Origin: Oscheius onirici
Lineage: Eukaryota; Nematoda; Chromadorea; Rhabditida; Rhabditidae
NCBI GenBank assembly: GCA_932521025.1
Contig: OW051472.1
Span: 4,092,001 to 4,156,000 of the forward strand
Direction: 5' to 3'
Length of the DNA stretch: 64,000 nt
The notes under the pieces are model-generated. The model worked only from the letters and a program-made list of their open reading frames with translations, did not search any database and had not been told where the DNA came from. Positions 11,107 through 20,543 of this stretch are shown one piece after another (position 1 is the stretch's first letter; every line of letters starts with the position of its first letter). A program made the translations under genes and the position numbers.

Positions 11107-11149
11107 ACAGCCGTCTACGACGGCTGTCGCCGCCCTGGCGCCTGCGGCG
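11107..11149. other. Two adjacent perfect hairpins
   Basis: ACAGCCGTC-tac-GACGGCTGT is a perfect 9-bp stem with a 3-base loop (11107-11127). It is followed at once by CGCCGC...GCGGCG (11128-11149). The sequence is GC-rich in an AT-richer background. It could be a structured RNA, the remnant of a transposon end or an intron element; no terminator-type function is expected in a nematode. Confidence 0.4.
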
Positions 11150-11257
11150 AATTTCGAAGAATGTTGTCCAAGCATTAGATTTCTCGTTCCCACTCTATGT
11201 TCAAAACTAACTATCTAATCTTTAAAAAAGCTAATTTGTCCTGACTTGTTCGTGGCC

Positions 11258-11729
11258 ATGGACAAACAAACACAAATAAACAGTCCACCACAGGCACCAC
11301 TGCACTTTAGTAGTAGGGAGATTTTCGGTTCCTGTTTTTTGGGTCATTACTTGGAAAACGCGTCAAAAGCGTCTGAAAAGAAACCTTCAGTCTTCAGCTC
11401 GAGGGCCGAATCGGGTTTCGGTAAGGATCTCTTCGGAGTGACTAGCAAATCGGGCATTTGGAGACTGGAGAAGTGTCAAGGTGTGTGGAGATTGGTGACT
11501 GAGAGTACTTTTAAAACAACAATATGTCATGGAAAATACTTGAACTGCTTGATCTTGCTTTCTGTTTTTTTTAGATTCTGATAGAAGCGAACATCATGGC
11601 ATTTCGAAGATTCTCAAGTTTCAATCGTTCGAGAATTCCCATCGTGATGCGACTATGGCTAGCAGTAAAAGAATTCGTGTTCTATGGAGAGACGTTCGTG
11701 CAACAACTTTGGAGGACGGACTTCAGTAA
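11258..11729 (+). CDS. Hypothetical protein, plus-strand member of an inverted gene pair
   Basis: Exon 1 (11258-11480) starts MDKQTQINSPPQ and contains FGKDLFGVTSKSGIWRLEK. Exon 2 (11575-11729) continues in phase (DSDRSEHHGISKIL ... LEDGLQ) to a stop at 11727-11729, giving 125 residues. No known domain. Its support is internal: the minus-strand partner downstream has the same exon-intron junction and near-identical exon sequence in inverted orientation. The last ~48 bp overlap the antisense 3' end of that partner. An upstream exon (open frame NVRTVEEMIVEGKRLSQDSS at ~11005-11100) might belong to it, but the join is not in frame as I read it. Confidence 0.5.
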
Positions 11730-12044
11730 ATGGGAAACGGAAATAAATGAACAAACCTCGGAACGGAAAAATTCATACAGGTGTAGAGTAGTTGCAGTAG
11801 ATTGAAACTTTGGACGGTCTTCTGTCACTTGATCGCCCCTACCAGAATCTGAAAACGGGCGGAAAGCAAGATCAAGCAATTCAATAGTTTTAGAGCAAAG
11901 CAATTCTTTTTAGAAGTTCTCTCAGTCACCAATATCCACACACCTTGACGCTTCTCCAGTCTCCAAATGCCCGATTTGCTAGTCACTCCGAAGAGATCCT
12001 TACCGAAACCCGATTCGGCCCTCGAGCTGAAGACTGAAGGTTTC
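11380..12044. repeat. Inverted repeat: 126-bp arms with ~413-bp spacer
   Basis: Left arm 11380-11505 and right arm 11919-12044 are reverse complements with only two mismatches by eye (positions in aagTgtc/aagCgtc and ggaGatt/ggaTatt). Similarity continues inward, more diverged, through an intron and into the next exon (both contain cttgatcttgctttc and ATTCTGNTAG). The arms carry the end of one coding exon and the start of its intron, so this is an inverted gene duplication, not a classical transposon end. A transcript crossing it would fold into a long hairpin. Confidence 0.85.
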
Positions 12045-12193
12045 GGATCTGTGTTGCTCGAGACACGCGCAGATCCTAGTCAAGGTGAGGGGAAAAGGCG
12101 AAAGAAAATAGGAGCAAAAGTGTGTGACAGTACTTTGGAAAAGTAGAAACACCTGACTTTGAGGTAGAAGAAGACGTCCGGACAGCTGGAGCA
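11682..12193 (-). CDS. Hypothetical protein, minus-strand member of the inverted gene pair (partial)
   Basis: Exons read as ~12193-12153, 12075-11944 and 11848-11682. The middle exon contains the same FGKDLFGVTSKSGIWRLEK segment as the plus-strand gene, and the junction to the last exon is the same (CAAG|gtgtgtgg ... cag|ATTCTG). The last exon diverges (RPKFQSTATTLHLYEFFRS) and stops at 11682 inside the antisense of its partner's last exon. The N-terminal part is Ser/Thr-rich (TSSSTSKSGSARVSS). The first exon was not identified; an ATG near 12400 with a following donor is a weak candidate. Function unknown. Confidence 0.45.
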
Positions 12194-12446
12194 CTGACGA
12201 CCAAATGAGTCCAAAATCAAGCGAAAAGTCTGACAAGTTTTGACAAGTAGAGGATTAGAGCTATAGTGCTTTGCGCGCCACTTTCAAATTTTGAAATGAA
12301 ACGCTTTCTCAAGGGACTCTTATATCTTCCGTACGCTCGGTTGATGAGGGATTACTGCCTAATTACCGGCCATTGAAGGCGAGGATGAGCCCGTTTCCAT
12401 GGCAGCTCTTGATTCTCGCTGTTTTCCGCCAGATTCCTGTAGACTC
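12194..12446. promoter_or_regulatory. Probable divergent promoter interval
   Basis: Lies between the minus-strand member of the inverted pair and the receptor guanylyl cyclase. No clear TATA box was identified. The interval contains a short open frame start on the minus strand that could be a first exon. Confidence 0.25.
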
Positions 12447-15400
12447 ATGATCAGCGTGCTTCTGATTCTGTTCTACATATGTATAGCCTCTTCTACGGAC
12501 ATAAAAGTTGGAGTTGTGGTCGACACTCGCCTCCCAAAGAGTCAAGCAGTAGTACAAAAGGCCATAGACGACCTGAAATCGTCTTCAGCCTCTCCAACAG
12601 CTCTCCCTTTCAGTTACACGTGAAGCATTCTTTGGATTTTGTCGACAACAAGTTCAGATTCAAATACGACGATTCCGGTACCTGTGCCGCTGGATCGAAT
12701 ATGCAGAGAGCAGTCTACTCGTTGGCTGATTTCTACGCAAGAGATAACATTACTGCAGTTTTCGGGCCGACTTGTTTCTTGGGTTCACATTTCGGAGTTC
12801 AGTAGACCATAGCTTTTTTTCAGATCTGCAAATAGCCGCTCGTCTGACAGACGAATGGGACATTCCCCAGTTCAACTTTTGGACAGACCACCCAGCAGAC
12901 AATAATGTCAACAGTGTCGTTCAGATGACTACTCGATCGACCATGAACATTGCGCAGAACATCTTTGCTTTTTGTAAGGGAGCCGACTGGACCAAGGTTT
13001 TCATGAAAGAGTAGAAGATGAAAGATATTTCAGTTGGCACTGGTCAAATGCCGAGACTGTTACCCTTCCCAGGAAGAGGAAGCCACATGGGAGCGTCTTC
13101 AGAATATTACGCTGTATTTGAAAAAGAACGGAATCCAAGTGACCACTGAAATTATCGCGTATCGTAATTCGACTGTCAGCTACTTTGTGGGGGCAATGAA
13201 AGGACTCAATCAGTTGGCGAGGGGTGAGTTCTGTTCTGACTTTGGATACTATTCGTGTTCAGTGATTCTTCCCTTCCTTGGTCAGACTCTAGACTCTTAC
13301 AACAACCTGCAATTAGCTCTACGTCAACTGAACTATTCGACAGAGGACTATTCCACGTTGATTGTTCTCTCAGACTTTCAATTGAACGGAATTGGAGACG
13401 CTTTCACTGCATCCGACAGTCTCAAAGAAGCCTTTCAGAAATCTATTGTGGTAAAGAATACGGTAGAATGTTCCATTGTTTCTAGCTCTACAACAACATG
13501 AACATGGAGACGTTGACGGCGGTTACAAGTTTCGTCCAATCAACAGGCGTTCCTCAAGACATGGCTCAGATCTACATCCAACTGTACGAGTCCATTTTCG
13601 TCTACAACAACTTTTTGGTCGCCTTACAAACCTCGGGAAAACTGACAGACTATCGAGCCACAACTGTTCTCAGCGACAATTCGATCGAGATGAAGGGTAT
13701 CTTTTGTTCGACGATGAAATACGTAAAGAAGTTTAGGCCCTTTTGGAAACTCGATGATATTCAACAAACTCTTCAATAGAATCTGTCCCTTCCAGGTTTA
13801 CATCATAGACAACGGGACGATTTCGGAAACTGGAGAGAAGATTACTCCGGGCAGTGACTGTTCCCAGACTGACTTGCAGTGTTTGGTTCGCCACTTTATA
13901 AGTTGACAGAAACTCTGATTTCAGAAGTATGTCCCTCCGAAAGCCGGAATCAATCTTGGTCAGCCGACCTGTGGATTCTACGGAGAGCTCTGTGATCAGA
14001 CAGGGACAGTTATGATCATCGCTGCCATAATGTCGACCGTTTTTGTCTCCGTCGGTTTCTTTATTGGACTCAAAAGACTGTTCGTTTTCTCTCATATACA
14101 GTAGAATATCCAATTTCAGGAGACAGAAGGCCAAGAGCGGAGGCGAATCTTCGATGCCCTGGGTCATCCAGTACAACGCTATTCGTCTTTTGGATTTCGG
14201 TCAACCGGCTCAAAACACCAATCCATTGGCTAACAGTGTAAGTCGATCTTCATAAAGACTACAGTTTAAAACAGGAGCATATGTCGATTCTGTCACTGCA
14301 AAGACACATGGATGAGACGATTAAACAGCGACAGATGATGTCCACGACTGTCCAGATGGGTACTCTTCAACAACAACTGGTCCTGGTCGAAAAGTTTATC
14401 CAAAGAGAGAAGATCTCCTTCGACAAGTCGGATGTCCAGTTGCTCTTTGCCATAAAACAGCTCCAACACGACAACATCAATCCGTTTCTGGGAATGTGTT
14501 TCGACAAATCGACCCATCTCTATATCATTTGGGGATACGGTTTCAGAGGAACTCTTATGCACTGGATATTTGAGAAAAAAGATCCGAGAACGGCAAAGGC
14601 CGAAAAGAATTTCAGGGAAGCTTTTGTGAGAGATCTGCTCAAGGTTTGTTTTCACTTAATAAGAAGGAAACTTTCTGTATAGGGACTGGATTACCTCCAC
14701 GCCTCTTCCATCGCCTATCACGGCGGTCTGACTCCGTCCGTCTGCTACATTGACACTCATTGGATCCTCAAGATTTCTGGATTCGGTATTCCTCGAATGC
14801 TCTATCGATGGAAGAACAGCAACATTGTGGCAACTGTCGATTCAAAACCACTAATTCCCAATGCTGGTACCTTATAAATCTATAATTAATTAAAACTTCT
14901 AAGAGCTTCACTACCATGCTCCAGAGACGAGGAAGCGGTTGAAGAGTCTGATGTACACCAATCGGACGGAACTGCTTACCCTGACAGCTAAGGAAGGACA
15001 AGCTGGAGACATGTACGCCTTTGGAGTCATTCTGTATGAGATTCTTCACGTCAAAAAGATGGTCGACTTTGAAGATTACGTCAGGAACGAACTCAGTAGG
15101 TACTTTTGAGACTTTTGACTTGTTTATGATCAGATGAGGAGGACGCCCTTATTTTATGTGAACAGGCGGAAGCTCTGATTCCAAATACGACTCCAGCTGA
15201 AGATGAAATAGCAAAGGATGTGCACAACGATCTGAAGAAACTTATAATCTCCTGTTGGCTACCTTCTGTAAGATAAAAATCTGTATCTGGGTAGATATAC
15301 TTCTTTCAGATAGAAGCTCGGCCTGACTGTCAAATGGCGAGGAAGATTACAGATGCCACCCTTAAAATGTAGATTTATTCGTATTTCAGACAGAAAAAGT

Positions 15401-16485
15401 ACTTCAGGTCTGGGTCGTTGGTCGATCAGATGCTCAGGAACATGGAAGCGTACACGATGGACTTGGAAGGTCTGGTCAAGCAGAGAACCGCACAGTTAGA
15501 GGAGGCTCAGTTGAAGGCAGACGCTCTCTTGACGGAAATGCTTCCAAAGTCTATAGCGGATGATCTGAAGAGAGGGAAACAAGTCGAAGCCAAACACTAC
15601 AAGTCTGTGACCATTATGTACTCGGACATTGTCGGATTCACGTCTCTCTGTTCCGAGTCACTTCCAATGGAAGTCGTCACACTTCTTTCCCAGCTCTTCC
15701 AGAAATTCGACTATATCATCACACTGCACGATGGATTCAAAGTTTTTAGCTGGTTATCGAAGAGATTTTAATGTTTAGATGGAAACTATTGGAGACGCTT
15801 ATGCTGTCGCGTCTGGCATGCCGACGGAGAACAAACAGAAACATGTGGCTAATATTGCTAACATTGCCTTGAAGCAGAGAAAGGTGAGTTATTAGAAAAC
15901 ATACAAACAATAAATTAAAGTTCATGACCGAATTTGAAATTCCCCACAGACCTGGGCAATATCTGCATTGTCGATGGGGATTCAACACGGGCCCCCTGTT
16001 TTCGGGAGTTATCGGACGACGAGCTCCTCGGTACGCAGCCTTCGGCCGAACTGTTGGTTCTTTTGGAAATATGTAACAAATAATATTCAGGTCGTGATAG
16101 CTGCAAAGATGGAGAATCTGGGAATCCCGGACAAGATCCAGATGACTTTTGACAGCTACAAGTTGCTCACAACTCATCATCCCGAGTTTATCTGTTCTCC
16201 CAGAGAAGGAGGTGCTGTCTCTGTTCCAGTAGGTTTTCTCCATTCTCCAATACAAAAGTTCAGGGAATTGGTTATCTGCTAACCTATTGGTTGGAAGGAG
16301 TCGAAGAGTTGCTCAGAACAGATCGAGAAGTTTTTGAGAGAGCATTGGACGACTTGGAGAAGAAGGATGACAAGGAAGATGACCCTTACTTTATCCCGGA
16401 CAAGCCACCTGATACAGTATCTTCAGCGTCTGGAGTCCGCCCTCAATTCACCACAGATCTCGTTTTCGACGGAAAAGAAGAATGA
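12447..16485 (+). CDS. gcy: Receptor-type guanylyl cyclase
   Basis: A multi-exon gene of roughly 1,050 codons. Order: signal peptide ([16 protein letters not shown], start 12447; an in-frame ATG at 12399 is an alternative), extracellular ligand-binding fold ([17 protein letters not shown]), transmembrane segment ([20 protein letters not shown] near 14020-14080), kinase-homology domain ([14 protein letters not shown] in place of [17 protein letters not shown]), a coiled dimerisation helix, and the cyclase domain. In the cyclase the metal aspartates (YSDIVGFT and GDAY) and the guanine-selecting Glu (KMETIGDAY) are kept. The segment usually reading FGDTVNTASRMES reads [13 protein letters not shown], so the transition-state Asn is Val and the Arg is Lys. 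The C-terminus is a ~60-residue acidic/Pro tail. Nematode receptor cyclases act mostly in sensory cilia; this one may be weak or act as a subunit of a heterodimer. It converges on the BPI-type gene, 142 bp away. Confidence 0.93.
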
Positions 16486-16626
16486 AAGACTTTATTAATT
16501 AGAGAGACTGATATTTAGAGAAGAGAAGAGTGTGTACAGACAAGGAAAGAGAAGGCGCTACCCGCAGGGTGGAACAGGCTGTGTTAGTAACGGCTAGTAA
16601 CACTAATATACAAGCTATTATTAGAC

Positions 16627-18422
16627 TTAATGGACGCTGTCGTAGTAGTCGGGTGTTGGATCTTTGGACAAGGCTACGGCTGCCTTACATTGTTCTCCGT
16701 GGCAGAAGTCCATAGAAATTCGGATTCGGTCTTGCTCCATCACGACATCAGTCGAAGTTTGTTCGTAGTCGAAAAGGATAGGCAGATGGATCCCTCCTTT
16801 TAGTTTCTTGGCCATATCTTCATTCAGAATCAGTTCAGTCAAAGCATTGACGAGGAATTCGAGAGAGTGCTCATCGAATCCCTCAACCAGCGAGGCCACT
16901 TCGGCAATCTTGAACTTTTCTATCCTCATGTCGGCGTGAAGGACAAAGTTCTTGAACGAGATGCGATCCAGCTTGACTTCGGCATTCATAGCCGAAGTCA
17001 GGAAACGACGGTTACGATCGCCTTGCTGGAAGCAAAAGATAAACAGAATGAAAAATGGACAAACCTGAACAAAGGCATCGACTCGGGAATCGATGAAAAT
17101 GGTGAGGTTTTTATCCCGAATGAGAACTCGAGGGTAGGAGACTGTGTGAGACTTGATAACGACCTCTCCGCCTGGGAACTTTTGGCCAAGAGCTATACGT
17201 TGTTTGAGTAAAATGTTTAAAATATAATAATACCTGGGAAGAGAGTACCTGCACAGATATCATCGGTTCCACAGTCTGTCTTGAGATAGCCGGCAATGGC
17301 GCTGTTGTTTGTCGCTTGTCTGCTGATCTCGTAATCGAATTTTCTAAATCCCTGTTCAATTACATCTCTCATATAAAAATACCTGTACTGATCCATCCAG
17401 AACAAGAGAGAGCTGATGGTATAGTTGGACAAGTAGATGTCGATCATCTTCCCGCTACCCACTGGATCAATCTGAAGAGTTGGTGAGCGATAGGGCAGAC
17501 GGAAGTCGTTGAGTCTTGTCCTTCCCTGTCTCAGAATTCCAAAAGCGTTTCCTCTGTGCTTGGTGATGATTTCCTTCTCGCGGAAATCGACAGGTCCGAG
17601 AAGGCCGTAGTTCAAAAAGTACTGATCAAAAAGAGCAGCGCTCATTGGCGTGTTCATCAGTCGATTGGAGATGACTGGGACCAGTTCGGCATGGAACGTC
17701 GGACAGATGACTTGTTCGATTCTCTCCTTGATGAAAGCCATAATATGAGGTAGATAGTTGGACAAGAGAGCAGCATCATTGGCTCCGAACCTCAGCTGAA
17801 TGTTGTTGGCAGCCACCTTGCAAGTGACCAAGTCCGTCTTCAGATGACCGTCCGGGTTGACTCCAGTCCACATAAGCAGTTCGACGTTGGTTCTGTCGAA
17901 GGAGAGAGGAACAATGCCTGTGACTTCTCCCTGAGGTGTGAGCATACTGAAACGACTGTTGACGGTCATGTTGAGGTTAGTTCCCTGCAACTTGAGTCAA
18001 CAAAAGGAAAAGAAAATATCACCGTCCAACTGACTCCCTTTCCTGGTGAACTGACCATCGAGGATTGGAAGGCACGGGAGTCGAATGATGCTATCCGAGC
18101 TGCGTACAAAGAGAATCTTACCTGCAACTAAACATTTGTTCTGCTAGAAAAGAGGAAAACTTCGTTTGTAAGAGGAGCAGAAATATTATAGGGCATCTCT
18201 CCGATTGTCATAAATCTCTGTACCCGTTCATTGACGTGACTGGCCATGAGATCGAGAGCCCTCTGGGACAGTCGAACCACAAAACCCGCATTTGTGCCCG
18301 TTTCGGCGAAGAAGGCATCTAGGTTTCGATCAGAAATGAACAAAGGCAGACTTACTGGCTAGACTCTGTGCTTCCACGCAAAAGAGAGTACCGGCGACGG
18401 CCAGAAACGACCGGATCAACAT
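16627..18422 (-). CDS. BPI/LBP/CETP-type lipid-binding secreted protein
   Basis: Starts with a signal peptide (MLIRSFLAVAGTLFCVEAQS) at 18422. The first mature segment (GTNAGFVVRLSQRALDLM) is the characteristic entry of the N-terminal BPI barrel (N-x-G-x-x-V-R-x-[ST]-x-x-[AG]-L). The middle exon of ~257 codons and the last exon of ~120 codons carry the two-domain body, including paired hydrophobic repeats (FGANDAALLSNYLPHIMAF) expected of the lipid pockets. About 500 residues in all, the family's normal size. The expected role is extracellular binding of lipids or bacterial lipopolysaccharide; nematode members are generally uncharacterised. Stop at 16627. Confidence 0.85.
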
Positions 18423-18558
18423 GCCCTGTAACTGCGAACGTTTTGTGAGAAGAAGACAAAAACGGGAAGAAAGAGAAAGAAGGTTTGCAATCAGTAAAAT
18501 CAGTATGAATCAAGAAGGTACAGAAAAGTTTAAGCGCAATGAAATATTTCAAAAAGAT

Positions 18559-18614
18559 CCTTCCCTGACGGAAGGGGGACCTTCCTGCGCGGGTTCGAAT
18601 CCCGCCCCTGGTAG
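18559..18614 (+). tRNA. tRNA-like remnant (3' half, class II type)
   Basis: GCGGGTTCGAATCCCGC (18588-18604) is a perfect T-arm including a B-box (GGTTCGAATCC). Upstream, CCTTC-CCTGACG-GAAGG forms a 5-bp stem with a 7-base loop resembling an anticodon arm (TGA at the anticodon position), followed by a G-rich then C-rich stretch like a long variable arm of tRNA-Ser/Leu. However, loop position 33 is C instead of U, no D-arm is seen, and no 5' strand pairs with the following CCCTGGT. I read it as a truncated or decayed tRNA, not a functional gene. Confidence 0.4.
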
Positions 18615-20543
18615 ACTCTTTTGTGTTTTGTCTAATTGTCTCCCGGTATAACGACTTTAGTCGAGTGTAACAGTAGTTTTGTTTTCTTCAAAACTGTAAT
18701 CACTGTAATGTTTTAACTTGGGAAATAAAACATGTAGCTGGAACGAAAGACAATAGATCAAAAGGCGAAAGCATGGTTAGTGAGTGAAAGGGTCTCCTAC
18801 GGCAGGTGTGCCGGGTTGAGAATAAGTTTTTCGGAAGAATCCTGTTTTGATGGCTGTGTGACCCTGGAGAAGGAGAAAGCTAGATCTCTCCAGGAGGATG
18901 ACCTTGGTCGAGTAAGACTAAGGATTGGAAGAAGACTTATCAGGAGGGGAGAAAGACGCTCGATCCCGTTTCGATCAATTGCAGGAGAACCCGAATCGAG
19001 ATTGCTGCTGGCAACGCTCGCTCTGCCAAAATGAGAATATTTAAGAGAAAGGACCGGTTAAAACGGACACGCTAATTGTAAGACGAAAAAAGTCGAGAAA
19101 CAGGTGGGACCACTTCTTCAACCTGGGTTTGTAATACGAGAACGAGATAGGCTAAGGGTCAGAAGGAGGAGGAGGAGGGAGGGAAATGTAAACCGAAAAG
19201 CTCACGTTCGGACTGGATGTTGGTGGCTTAATAGCGCGAAAAACGGCTGAATCGGACTGGCTAACTCCGTTCGCCTTCGGCAGAATGCCGCGCGACGCGA
19301 GGGACGGAACGCCGACCGTTTCTTGACCACTTCCTTGTCTTTGCCGAGGATACTTACTCCGGTAACAAGAAGCTGAGACAGTACAGGTTCTCAGCAAGTA
19401 ACAAAGTAAGAAGTGGGCTAAGTGGTCGAGTACCTAGGTCTGGCGACGACGAGCGTTAATTGTCTGGTCTAGGAGAACACTGACTCTCTCTCTCTCTCCA
19501 ATTGAAACACACAGGGCGGCGGAACTCGATACCCGGTTTATGGCTAGAAGGTTGCCAAAAGAAAGGATGAGTCACAAGTCTCGATGACAAAGTGGACGCA
19601 GTAAATGGGTCACTGTCCTCTAAAAAGCGGCCACTAGCTACAAGTCAAGATCTTTCTTTGGTCGTAAAAAACATGTTTGGATCATGCTGTTTTCCGATAG
19701 ATAGGACCGATAAAGGAAAGCAGAGACAGATGAATGTATTAGTGACAGCTTCCCAGGTTCGTTCGGCTACCTATTTTATCAATAAACTTATGGTCCTGTA
19801 TGGAAAAAATATTTTTCATCTTATTCAACAGTACTCGGTCAAATTGACTACTTCGGTCTCTATGGTTCTTTGGAGCTCTTATTGTTGTTTTTTGATGGGC
19901 ATTTCTCGACTTATAACTTGTATTATCCCTAGATGAACGTCTTATCTGGGATAAGTTTAGTTGTTACAGACAAAGAATCGCGTTGGGCGAGTATCCAATG
20001 TTTGCGGCTAAATGGGTCTCGCAACGAATAAGAAAAAGTTGAAAGGAGGAAAAGACCTGAACAAACTACACGGATCGGATGAAAATGAGAGATTTGGGTG
20101 GCCGCTGATTGGCAAAATGAGACAAGGAGAGAAGGTGGATGAAAGATAGCGGAAAGGGACAGACTGGAACCGGCGAAAGGCGAAATCCGAGGCGGCCGCG
20201 TCAAGGTGAAACGCGAAAGTTGTCCATCGGCAAGTTGAAATCTTCTGCCGGAAGATCACCTCAGATCTTTGGACTTTGTTCCTCTTTCCTACAAGAATTT
20301 TGTCTCGAAACGATGTTCCAGCGCTTTGACCTCGCAGCGCACAATCCTCGTTTAGAGTAGGCAAAAAGGAAGAAAGAAACGTCTGTTTGGGTGGACAAAA
20401 ACCAGACTGCACGCAACAGTAGACCACAAGCTGGGCAAAACACTTCCAGGGGCAGAGTCTCCGAGTCTCGTTAACCCACTTGACAACAAAAGGACACCTT
20501 TTATTCTGTAAAATTCGACAAAATTGTTCAAAAACCCGTAATT
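18615..20543. other. Large interval with no gene recognised
   Basis: About 1.9 kb without a supportable gene. It contains short purine-rich runs (ggaggaggaggaggg near 19165), a short TC run (ctctctctctctc near 19486) and open frames of 60-188 codons that shadow one another. The longest, 20008-20574 minus, has Cys/Phe-rich out-of-frame composition and overlaps the last exon of the TAF1B gene. A non-coding transcript is possible. Confidence 0.4.
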
